The notes under the pieces: model-generated
Database searches by the model: none
What the model was told of the DNA's origin: nothing
Seen by the model: the letters and a program-made list of their open reading frames with translations, nothing else
In this document: positions 50,367 to 59,269 of the stretch, piece after piece
Position numbering within the stretch: the first letter of the stretch is position 1
Layout of the letters: each line of letters begins with the position of its first letter
Program-made: the position numbers and the translations under genes
Source of the DNA: Leptodactylus fallax
Taxonomy: Eukaryota > Chordata > Amphibia > Anura > Leptodactylidae
Length of the DNA: 64,000 nucleotides
Assembly: GCA_947044405.1 (NCBI GenBank)
Contig: CAMRHE010000459.1
Location: forward strand, 904,501-968,500
Reading direction: 5' to 3'

Positions 50367-52925
50367 TTCCACTATTGGTGCACTGCTATGTAGTTGCCCA
50401 TTACTGGTGCACGCGTCCTGCCTGCTCTCTAGCTGTCCATTACTGGTGCACGCGTCCTGCCTGCTCTCTAGCTGTCCATTACTGGTGCACGCGTCCTGCC
50501 TGCTCTCTAGCTGTCCATTACTGGTGCACGCGTCCTGCCTGCTGTATAGCTGTCCATTACTGGTGCACGCGTCCTGCCTGCTCTCTAGCTGTCCATTACT
50601 GGTGCACGCGTCCTGCCTGCTCTCTAGCTGTCCATTACTGGTGCACGCGTCCTGCCTGCTCTCTAGCTGTCCATTACTGGTGCACGCGTCCTGCCTGCTC
50701 TCTAGCTGTCCATTACTGGTGCACGCGTCCTGCCTGCTCTCTAGCTGTCCATTACTGGTGCACGCGTCCTGCCTGCTGTATAGCTGTCCATTACTGGTGC
50801 ACGCGTCCTGCCTGCTCTCTAGCTGTCCATTACTGGTGCACGCGTCCTGCCTGCTCTCTAGCTGTCCATTACTGGTGCACGCGTCCTGCCTGCTCTCTAG
50901 CTGTCCATTACTGGTGCACGCGTCCTGCCTGCTCTCTAGCTGTCCATTACTGGTGCACGCGTCCTGCCTGCTCTCTAGCTGTCCATTACTGGTGCACGCG
51001 TCCTGCCTGCTCTCTAGCTGTCCATTACTGGTGCACGCGTCCTGCCTGCTCTCTAGCTGTCCATTACTGGTGCACGCGTCCTGCCTGCTCTATAGCTGTC
51101 CATTACTGGTGCACGCGTCCTGCCTGCTCTCTAGCTGTCCATTACTGGTGCACGCGTCCTGCCTGCTCTCTAGCTGTCCATTACTGGTGCACGCGTCCTG
51201 CCTGCTCTCTAGCTGTCCATTACTGGTGCACGCGTCCTGCCTGCTCCCTAGCTGTCCATTACTGGTGCACGCGTCCTGCTTGCTCTATAGCTGTCCATTA
51301 CTGGTGCACGCGTCCTGCCTGCTCTCTAGCTGGCCATTACTGGTGCACGCGTCCTGCCTGCTCTCTAGCTGTCCATTACTGGTGCACGCGTCCTGCCTGC
51401 TCTATAGCTGTCCATTACTGGTGCACGCGTCCTGCCTGCACTCTAGCTGTCCATTACTGGTGCACGCGACCTGCCTGCTCTCTAGCTGTCCATTACTGGT
51501 GCACGCGTCCTGCCTGCTCTCTAGCTGTCCATTACTGGTGCACGCGTCCTGCCTGCTCTCTAGCTGTCCATTACTGGTGCACGCGTCCTGCCTGCTCTCT
51601 AGCTGTCCATTACTGGTGCACGCGTCCTGCCTGGTCTATAGCTGTCCATTACTGGTGCACGCGTCCTGCCTGCTCTCTAGCTGTCCATTACTGGTGCACG
51701 CGTCCTGCTTGCTCTATAGCTGGCCATTACTGGTGCACGCGTCCTGCCTGCTCTCTAGCTGTCCATTACTGGTGCACGCGTCCTGCCTGCTCTCTAGCTG
51801 TCCATTACTGGTGCACGCGTCCTGCCTGCTCTCTAGCTGTCCATTACTGGTGCACGCGTCCTTCCTGCTCTCTAGCTGTCCATTACTGGTGCACGCGTCC
51901 TGCCTGCTCTCTAGCTGTCCATTACTGGTGCACGCGTCCTGCCTGCTCTCTAGCTGTCCATTACTGGTGCACGCGTCCTGCCTGCTCTCTAGCTGTCCAT
52001 TACTGGTGCACGCGTCCTGCCTGCTCTCTAGCTGTCCATTACTGGTGCACGCGTCCTGCCTGCTCTCTAGCTGTCCATTACTGGTGCACGCGTCCTGCCT
52101 GCTCTCTAGCTGTCCATTACTGGTGCACGCATCCTGCCTGCTCTCTAGCTGTCCATTACTGGTGCACGCGTCCTGCCTGCTCTCTAGCTGTCCATTACTG
52201 GTGCACGCGTCCTGCCTGCTCTCTAGCTGTCCATTACTGGTGCACTCGTCTTGCCTGGTCTATAGCTGTCCATTACTGGTGCACGCGTCCTGCCTGGTCT
52301 CTAGCTGTCCATTACTGGTGCACGCGTCCTGCCTGCTCTCTAGCTGTCCATTACTGGTGCACGCGTCCTGCCTGCTCTCTAGCTGTCCATTACTGGTGCA
52401 CGCGTCCTGCCTGCTCTGTAGCTGTCCATTACTGGTGCACGCGTCCTGCCTGCTCTCTAGCTGTCCATTACTGGTGCACGCGTCCTGCCTGCTGTATAGC
52501 TGTCCATTACTGGTGCACGCGCCCTGCTTGCTCTATAGCTGTCCATTACTGGTGCTCGCGTCCTGCCTGCTCTCTAGCTGGCCATTACTGGTGCACGCGT
52601 CCTGCCTGCTCTGTAGCTGTCCATTACTGGTGCACGCGTCCTGCCTGCTCTCTAGCTGGCCATTACTGGTGCATGCGTCCTGCCTGCTCTCTAGCTGGCC
52701 ATTACTGGTGCACGCGTCCTGCCTGCTCTCTAGCTGTCCATTACTGGTGCACGCGTCCTGCCTGCTGTATAGCTGTCCATTACTGGTGCACGCGTCCTGC
52801 CTGCTCTCTAGCTGTCCATTACTGGTGCACGCGTCCTGCCTGCTGTATAGCTGTCCATTACTGGTGCACGCGTCCTGCCTGCTCTCTAGCTGTCCATTAC
52901 TGGTGGACATGTTCTGCCTGTATAG
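50367..52925. repeat. 39-bp minisatellite, about 65 copies, intronic
   Basis: The unit is ctgtccattactggtgcacg followed by cgtcctgcctgctctctag, exactly 39 bp in nearly every copy. No length changes are seen between about 50,396 and 52,905, so two of the three + strand frames stay open for more than 800 codons. Each unit ends in a pyrimidine tract plus CTCTAG, resembling a 3' splice site, and holds ACGCGT with both CpGs intact in almost every copy. It lies in the intron after exon 15. Base changes are mostly in the tag region (ctgtatag, ctctatag) and would change the encoded residues, so coding selection is not evident. Confidence 0.97.
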
Positions 52926-53084
52926 TCACCATGGTCCATGACACAATATTATTCCTCTGCTTGTGCTGCAGACTGTTGTTGTGCTGAAGCTCCATGTAGT
53001 AACCAGTCTCTCTTTTTTTATTTCTTTTCTTTCCTTCAAATTTTCTCTTCCCTAATTCTGTTAAATTTTGTCACTATCCTTCTC
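52926..53084. other. Short unique intron segment
   Basis: About 160 bp between the 39-bp array and the pyrimidine array. It contains a possible acceptor (cttgtgctgcag at about 52,960-52,971), but the short frame after it does not resemble any LRCH segment. I see no exon here. Confidence 0.6.
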
Positions 53085-53405
53085 CCTGCTGCTCCTATTT
53101 CTGTTCTCCTTCTATTCCTCCTCCCTGCCTCTGTGTGTGTCCTCCTTCTCCTCCTCATCCTCCCTGCCTCTGTATCTCCTCTTTCTACTTCTCCTCTTCC
53201 TCCTCCTCCTTCTCCTCTTCCTACCTGTGTGTGTCCTCCTTCTACTCCTCCTCCTCTTTCGTCTGCATGTCCTCCTACTCCTCCTCCCTGCCTCTGTGTG
53301 TCTTCCGTCTACTCCTCCTCCTTCATCCACATGTTCTCCTCCTCCTTCTCCACCCTGCCTCTGTGTCCTTCTTCTACTCCTCCTGTGTATGCGTCCTCCT
53401 CCCTG

Positions 53406-53443
<38 letters not shown>

Positions 53444-55740
53444 TCCTTCGTCTGCATGTCTTCCTCCCTTCCTCTGGGTGTCCTCCGCCTACTCCTCCTC
53501 CTTCGTCCGCATGTCCTCCTTGTTTGTTTATGTGCCCTCTTTCCACTCCTCCCTGCGTGTGTGTGTCCTCTTCCTTCGTCTGTATGGCCTCCTTGTTTGT
53601 GTATGCATCCTCCTTCTACTCCTCCTTTGTCCGCATCTTCTCCTTCTACTCCTCCTCCTCTGTCCTCCTGTTCCCTGCCTCTGTGTGTGTCCTCCTCCTC
53701 CTTTGTCCGCATGTCCTCCTGTTCCCTGCCTCTGTGTGTGTCCTCCTCCTCCTCTGTCGGCATGTCCTCCTCCTGCTCCTCCTCGTGTCCTCTCTCCTAC
53801 CTGCCTTATACTTTCCCCACACTTGTGCTTCCTGCCTCCTTGGTTTCCCGCATGTCCTCCTGTTCCCTGCCTCTGTGTGTGTCCTCCTCCTCTGTCCTCC
53901 TGTTCCCTGCCTCTGTGTGTCCTCCTCCTCCTCTGTCCTCCTGTTCCCTGCCTCTGTGTGTCCTCCTCTTCCTCTGTCCTCCTGTTCCCTGCCTCTGTGT
54001 GTGTCCTCCTCCTCCTCTGTCGGCATGTCCTCTTTCTGCTCCTCCTGTTCCCTGCCTCTGTGTGTGTCCTCCTCCTGCTCCTCCTTGGTTTCCCGCATGT
54101 CCTCCTGTTCCCTGCCTCTGTGTGTGTCCTCCTCCTCCTCTGTCCTCCTGTTCCCTGCCTCTGTGTGTGTCCTCCTCCTCCTCCTCTGTCCTCCTGTTCC
54201 CTGCCTCTGTGTGTGTCGTCCTCCTCCTCTGTCCTCCTGTTCCCTGCCTCTGTGTGTCCTCCTCCTCCTCTGTCCTCCTGTTCCCTGCCTCTGTGTGTGT
54301 CCTCCTCCTCCTCCTCTGTCCTGTTCCCTGCCTCTGTGTGTGTCCTCCTCCTCCTCTGTCCGCATGTCCTCCTTCTGCTCCTCCTGTTCCCTGCCTCTGT
54401 GTGTGTCCTCCTCCTCCTCCTCCTCTGTCCTCCTGTTCCCTGCCTCTGTGTGTCCTCCTCCTCCTCTGTCCTCCTGTTCCCTGCCTCTGTGTGTCCTCCT
54501 CCTCCTCTGTCCTCCTGTTCCCTGCCTCTGTGTGTCCTCCTCTGTCCTCCTGTTCCCTGCCTCTGTGTGTCCTCTTCCTCCTCTGTCCTCCTGTTCCCTG
54601 CCTCTGTGTGTGTCCTCCTCCTCCTCCTCTGTCCTCCTGTTCCCTGCCTCTGTGTGTCCTCCTCCTCCTCTGTCCTCCTGTTCCCTGCCTCTGTGTGTCC
54701 TCCTCCTCCTCTGTCCTCCTGTTCCCTGCCTCTGTGTGTGTCCTCCTCCTCCTCCTCTGTCCTCCTGTTCCCTGCCTCTGTGTGTCCTCCTCCTCCTCTG
54801 TCCTCCTGTTCCCTGCCTCGTGTGTGTGTCCTCCTCCTCCTCTGTCCTCCTGTTCCCTGCCTCTGTGTGTCCTCCTCCTCCTCTGTCCTCCTGTTCCCTG
54901 CCTCTGTGTGTGTCCTCCTCCTCCTCCTCTGTCCTGTTCCCTGCCTCTGTGTGTGTCCTCCTCCTCCTCTGTCCGCATGTCCTCCTTCTGCTCCTCCTGT
55001 TCCCTGCCTCTGTGTGTGTCCTCCTCCTCCTCTGTCCTCCTGTTCCCTGCCTCTGTGTGTCCTCCTCCTCCTCTGTCCTCCTGTTCCCTGCCTCTGTGTG
55101 TCCTCCTCCTCCTCTGTCCTCCTGTTCCCTGCCTCTGTGTGTGTCCTCCTCCTCCTCCTCTGTCCTGTTCCCTGCCTCTGTGTGTGTCCTCCTCCTCCTC
55201 TGTCCGCATGTCCTCCTTCTGCTCCTCCTGTTCCCTGCCTCTGTGTGTGTCCTCCTCCTCCTCTGTCCTCCTGTTCCCTGCCTCTGTGTGTCCTCCTCCT
55301 CCTCTGTCCTCCTGTTCCCTGCCTCTGTGTGTCCTCCTCCTCCTCTGTCCTCCTGTTCCCTGCCTCTGTGTGTCCTCCTCTGTCCTCCTGTTCCCTGCCT
55401 CTGTGTGTCCTCTTCCTCCTCTGTCCTCCTGTACCCTGCCTCTGTGTGTGTCCTCCTCCTCCTCCTCTGTCCTCCTGTTCCCTGCCTCTGTGTGTCCTCC
55501 TCCTCCTCTGTCCTCCTGTTCCCTGCCTCTGTGTGTCCTCCTCCTCCTCTGTCCTCCTGTTCCCTGCCTCTGTGTGTGTCCTCCTCCTCCTCTGTCCTCC
55601 TGTTCCCTGCCTCTGTGTGTCCTCCTCCTCCTCTGTCCTCCTGTTCCCTGCCTCTGTGTGTCCTCCTCCTCCTCTGTCCTCCTGTTCCCTGCCTCTGTGT
55701 GTCGTCCTCCTCCTGCTCCTCCTTGGTTTCCCGCGTGTCC
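53085..55740. repeat. 2.7-kb pyrimidine-only tandem array
   Basis: An almost purely C/T-plus-GT array on the + strand. The unit is tcctgttccctgcctctgtg, tgtcctcctcctcctctgtc and variants, about 40-55 bp. A (GT)n run of about 30 bp lies at 53,408-53,440. The left part (to about 53,850) is more diverged and the right part is homogeneous with higher-order copies. Open frames of 650-1,000 codons on both strands arise only from the low sequence complexity. The array ends about 20 bp before the acceptor of exon 16a, so that exon sits behind a very long pyrimidine tract. Confidence 0.96.
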
Positions 55741-55759
55741 TTCTGTCTGTCCTGTGTAG

Positions 55760-55990
55760 CGAGACCTGTGCTCAGCCTGTGACATCCTGGGAGGGGAGCG
55801 TGCACAAGATGTCCTCAGGACGGTGTCCTCTCTGCTGTCTGCCTCCGGAGAAGTGCCTGGTCACCGCGGGGAGGCAGCGCCGTCTCAGCCGCTCCTGCAG
55901 CTGCTTTATCGGCACCATGGCTTCCTGCTGTTCTACACTCTGCTAATGCTGATCCTATATGTCGCCTACAGCAAGATGTGTCCCTCGTAG
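55760..55990 (+). CDS. lrch4: LRCH exon 16a: CH end plus membrane segment
   Basis: The acceptor is ctgtctgtcctgtgtag, followed by phase 0. It encodes 76 residues and stops at TAG 55,988-55,990. Residues 1-26 (RDLCSACDILGGERAQDVLR, TVSSLL) finish the CH domain. After a polar stretch (about 27-53), residues 54-70 (GFLLFYTLLMLILYVAY) form one hydrophobic helix, with only six residues after it (SKMCPS). This C-terminal membrane segment is the main reason to call the gene LRCH4, which is described as a single-pass membrane protein acting with Toll-like receptors. With no signal peptide visible in this part of the protein, the layout would also fit a tail anchor. The other frames through this exon are shadows that continue from the pyrimidine array. 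Confidence 0.93.
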   Translation, partial: RDLCSACDILGGERAQDVLRTVSSLLSASGEVPGHRGEAAPSQPLLQLLYRHHGFLLFYTLLMLILYVAYSKMCPS

Positions 55991-56560
55991 GGCTGCAGGA
56001 TGTGCGTTGTCCTCTGGTGTCAGCTCCCCCGCTGGGTTCATGGACCACCCCTCATACACGACTCCTGTCACTTTACTAAAGTCTGACTGTGCCCGGCGGG
56101 CAAGAGCAGGCCGAGGTCTAAAGGTAGACGGCCGGGGCCACGACACCCCTCACTCCATTATGCAAGACCCCAGACCTGTGTGCCTTATCTGCCCATGTGC
56201 AAACGCCAAAAAACACCCAACAAGTGCCCGGCTGCCGCCAGGGGGGCCATTGTGCTGCCTTATAGTAACACCCCCTCCTCCTCGCCAGTGGCCGGGGACA
56301 CAAGGTTATGGGGCAGCTCCGTACTGAGCATTCCTTCCCCTATAGCCGGAGGCCCCGGCTGACTTGTCCACTTCCTCAGGGTTGCCCTTTATCTAATGCA
56401 GCATCTCCCATGAGTGCCTGAGCCAACTCTAGATAGATAGATATAGATATATATATATATATTTTGTATAGGGATCTGCCTTATAGAGAAGTATTAGGAA
56501 TGAGTCTAATATATTTTATAGGACGTAGCCTTTAATAAAGCACCGAGCCCCTCGAGTGCC
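55991..56560 (+). other. lrch4: 3' UTR after exon 16a
   Basis: Single-copy sequence from the exon 16a stop to the region just past the AATAAA at 56,534. It holds a GATA/TA microsatellite at about 56,429-56,463. No other gene is seen. The extent is inferred from the stop codon and poly(A) signal only. Confidence 0.6.
56534..56539 (+). terminator. Poly(A) signal for the membrane form
   Basis: AATAAA in tttaataaagcaccg, 544 nt after the exon 16a stop. It is the first canonical signal on this strand after that stop. It would end the transcript before exon 16b and so make 16a a true terminal exon. The cleavage site is not determined. Confidence 0.6.
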
Positions 56561-56815
56561 TGAGATCTAGATGCACCCCCTATATTTATATATGCACTGT
56601 ATATAGATGTACACACTCGCTGTATACGGGCCAGGAATACACTGATGATCAATAAGCTGCACTGTACAGTAAGTTATATTTATGATTAAACCCCAATATA
56701 AGTGATTGGTACGTGCCTGATTGTGTGGGGGAGGGGAGGAAGGAAGGAAGGGGGCCTTACACTCCCAGAAAACCATCAGTAGTGACAACCCAACCCAAAC
56801 ACACAGTGTCCGGAG

Positions 56816-56941
56816 AGTGCTCTAAGAGCACTGCGTCTCCATGGTAACAGACTGCAGCCGGTGTAGTCATACCTTATTCATCCCATCCTAGAAGTCAGTG
56901 TGACTACACAGGGCTGGACTGTAGTCTGTTACCATGGAGAC
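56816..56941. mobile_element. Inverted repeat, MITE-like hairpin
   Basis: gtctccatggtaacagactg (from 56,835) is mirrored by the reverse complement of cagtctgttaccatggagac-type sequence ending at 56,941, and the arms extend to a shared tgtagtca at the inner edge, with a 30-bp loop (56,871-56,900). Just outside, agtgctct a agagcact (56,816-56,832) is a perfect small palindrome. There is no coding capacity. It lies in the segment between the two alternative last exons. Confidence 0.6.
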
Positions 56942-57528
56942 AAAGATCAATGGGATGGGGGGCTCCTTCTCATTGTTACTGTCTATACTATTCACTCCCC
57001 CCCAGTTACACCCCTGGGGGGGACTATGGAAAAGACACATCCCCCTATCCATAATAACCTGGGGACCGCCGCTGATCTCTGTAGAGGTGGCTGCAGCAAT
57101 CCCATAGAGATGAATAGAGGGCAGTGGACAGGGGCGAGACACAGGACCCCCATTCCTGGAGCGGTGGGGTCCCGCAGGTCTCTTATCCGTTGCTATCAGA
57201 CACATAATTTAGGGCACCCTCTGCCAGGACAATGAGGGTATAACAGCTCAGGATGTGGAGGGATCAATGAAGGAATCTTCCTGAAGATCCACCCGAACCT
57301 AAGGTATGATGTAATGAGCCAGTACATGATGTCATCGGTCACCATGATTCACAGATCTTTTTCTCTGTTTCCCTGTTTCATTAACTCTTCTGGTCCTGTG
57401 TGTGTAACGTCCACCTCCATCCTGACCTCCGCCCATCACGTCCCTGTCCTAACACTGTCTTATGTTCCCCTCCCACCTCCCCTGACTCCTCCTGGCCTTC
57501 GTCCCGTCCTCCTTCCTCTCCCTCCCAG
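56942..57528. other. Unique sequence before exon 16b
   Basis: This segment separates the first poly(A) signal region from exon 16b. Several short open frames exist, but none shows a domain or splice context I can support. The last 60 bp are pyrimidine-rich and end in the acceptor of exon 16b. Confidence 0.6.
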
Positions 57529-57636
57529 GACGACGTCTGTTCTCCTCATGACATCCTGGAAGGAGAAGGATTAAGCCGCCTGTATGTTACGGTGCAGTCG
57601 CTGTTCCAGCACAGTACAAAATCCCCCAAACCGTGA
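57529..57636 (+). CDS. lrch4: LRCH exon 16b: alternative soluble CH end
   Basis: The acceptor is ccttcctctccctcccag, followed by phase 0, with the stop TGA at 57,634-57,636. It encodes 35 residues: DDVCSPHDILEGEGLSRLYV, TVQSLFQHSTKSPKP. The segment lines up without gaps with the first 29 residues of exon 16a, with 13 identical (D, C, S, DIL, GE, TV, SL and S), so the two are duplicated versions of the same CH exon. This copy has no membrane segment and ends a few residues after the CH domain. It resembles the ending I associate with soluble LRCH1-3 forms. Used in place of 16a it would give a soluble protein. Confidence 0.9.
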   Translation, partial: DDVCSPHDILEGEGLSRLYVTVQSLFQHSTKSPKP

Positions 57637-57799
57637 CCTCGGCCGGCGGAGTCAACATATGATGAAGACGAGCTGGAGCCACTGAGGAAGATGTCTTCTC
57701 CTTACATTACATGAACCTACAGTGAGAAGACACAGGAACGGGGTTATATCTTATCAGCTAGGGTGTCACCACTGGGCTCTGCAGGGGAGGAGAGTCTGG

Positions 57800-58230
57800 T
57801 AAATGTAGTGCCCCTGCCAAGATGAGGTGACTGTAGTGCCCATATCAAGATCAGATGACTGTAGTGCCCCTGCCAAGACAAGGTGACTGTAGTGCCCATA
57901 TGAAGATCAGATGACTGTAGTGCCCCTGCCAAGATGAGGTGACTGTAGTGCCCATATCAAGATCAAATGACTGTAGTGTCCCTGCCAAGACAAGGTGACT
58001 GTAGTGCCCATATGAAGATCAGATGACTGTAGTGCCCCTGCCAAGATGAGGTGACTGTAGTGCCCATATCAAGATCAAATGACTGTAGTGTCCCTGCCAA
58101 GACGTGACTGTAGTGCCCATATCAAGATCAAATGACTGTAGTGTCCCTGCCAAGACAAGGTGACTGTAGTGCCCATATGAAGATCAGATGACTGTAGTGC
58201 CCCTGCCAAGCTTAAGGTAACTGTAGTGCC
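57800..58230. repeat. 56-bp tandem repeat, about 7 copies
   Basis: Two alternating half-units make a 55-58 bp unit: gtgactgtagtgcccatatc plus aagatcagat, and gactgtagtgcccctgccaa plus gatgag. Copies diverge toward 58,230 and degenerate traces continue to about 58,560. Confidence 0.88.
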
Positions 58231-58852
58231 CTTGTCAAGTTCAGACTGTATTATCCATATGACAAATAGACGACTGTAGTGCCTGTACCAAGATTAGACT
58301 AGTTGCCATACCCAGAACACACGACTAATACTGCTGTGAAGTCCAGATGACTGTAGTGCCCTTATCAAGGCCACATGGTTGTACTACCCATATCAAGAAT
58401 AGAGGAGCGAGGTTATGTCATATCATCTAGGGCGTCACAATTGGGCTGGTGTCTAGTCTGCGGGTGCCATTTGTTTCAGGGAGGGTATCAAGTCCAGATG
58501 ACTGTCGTACCCCTGTAAAATCCAGACTGTATTGTCAGTAGAATAGACGACTGTAGCGCCCCTGTCAATGACCTTGGGGAACAGAGGGCTGGAACAGTGA
58601 TAACCAGGGTCCCCCAGATCTGGCCATTGTCTGTGCCCCAAATATACCTTTCCCCATAGATTTCATTGACCTCAGTGGCAAAGTCACTACCCACGAGGCA
58701 GGGTCAGACCGCAGAGGGCAGTACACGTGATACACCGGGCGCGGTATTATATAGGTCACGCTGTACAGGACTATAGCTGATGCTTTTAATGTGCCAAACC
58801 CCAGCCCGTCATACAATCCATATGTTATATCATCCCATGTTACATACATGTA

Positions 58853-58858
58853 AATAAA
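58853..58858 (+). terminator. Poly(A) signal for the soluble form
   Basis: AATAAA in gtaaataaagccatg, about 1.2 kb after the exon 16b stop. It is the first canonical hexamer I see after that stop. Its use is inferred only. Confidence 0.5.
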
Positions 58859-58959
58859 GCCATGTCTTACCACTCACAATATAACTACGAGTGTGAACAG
58901 GTGCCACATAATCAGCAGAAGCTATAAGGGAGTATTCTATACGTGTATCCTCCTGGGCA

Positions 58960-59269
58960 GTATACATAGCAGAGGACCTCTCACCTCATACATGTGCAGT
59001 ATTATATACCGCATGGATAATGAATTCAGAAGGGCGGGCCTTACACCCTAGCGTCATCGCTGATAGGTCAGGAACGCCCCCGTGACAGTACAAGGCTATG
59101 GAGGAATACTATGTGACAGTGCGGAGATATCGGTGCCAAAATACACGAAACCAATATCTCCAGCACCGGGGCACATAACGGATCGCTGACAGCACGCTGA
59201 TGTCATTATCCATGTGGTATATAATACTGCACAGACATGAGTACATGAAAGGTCCTCTATAATGTATAC
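58960..59269. mobile_element. 310-bp MITE-like element with 70-bp inverted arms
   Basis: The left arm (58,960-59,029) begins gtatacatagcagaggacct and includes gcagtattatatacc, then catggataatga. The right arm (59,197-59,269) is its imperfect reverse complement, containing ggtatataatactgc and aggtcctctataatgtatac. The interior carries a second smaller hairpin, ggagatatcggtg with accaatatctcc (about 59,122-59,162). There is no coding capacity, as expected for a non-autonomous DNA transposon. The 45-bp minisatellite starts directly at its right end. Confidence 0.75.

Larger units (their letters stand above)
24674..57636 (+). other. lrch4: LRCH4-like gene, 3' part, two alternative ends
   Basis: Spliced gene with 15 shared exons and two alternative last exons. 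All introns are GT-AG and all phases agree. The shared exons total 1,395 nt (465 codons). Ending 16a brings the visible protein to 541 residues and ending 16b to 500. Domain order in the visible protein: two LRRs and the LRR cap (about residues 1-105), a polar Ser/Glu/Gln-rich linker (about 105-380), a CH domain (about 385-495), then a membrane segment in form 16a only. The family is shown by LDFSCN, LKGKVHIFKYLNI, LDSGFNSVDSGSKRWSGNE and a C-terminal CH domain. LRCH proteins are LRR scaffolds linked to DOCK-family Rac/Cdc42 exchange factors and the cytoskeleton. LRCH4 is the member described as a membrane protein that tunes Toll-like receptor signalling. LRCH4 is chosen over LRCH1-3 because of the C-terminal membrane segment. 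The promoter, start codon and early LRR exons are outside the window. Confidence 0.9.
57637..58860 (+). other. lrch4: Probable 3' UTR after exon 16b
   Basis: From the exon 16b stop to the AATAAA at 58,853. The stretch includes a small tandem array (57,800-58,230), a partly duplicated segment (57,733-57,777 and 58,402-58,447) and unique sequence. No other coding region is supported. The extent is inferred. Confidence 0.45.

Noticed and set aside
52960..52990. Possible extra exon after cttgtgctgcag
   Set aside because: The frame after it is short and hydrophobic with no LRCH similarity, and exon 15 already joins 16a or 16b in phase.
53068..55946. 900-1,000 codon frames rich in Ser, Leu, Pro and Cys, and - strand frames rich in Glu, Arg and Gly
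   Set aside because: Low-complexity pyrimidine array with few possible stop codons on either strand. Only the last 231 bp hold a real exon, in a frame different from most of these.
58453..58873. Short frames on the - strand after the LRCH gene
   Set aside because: No domain, splice pattern or composition supports a gene there.
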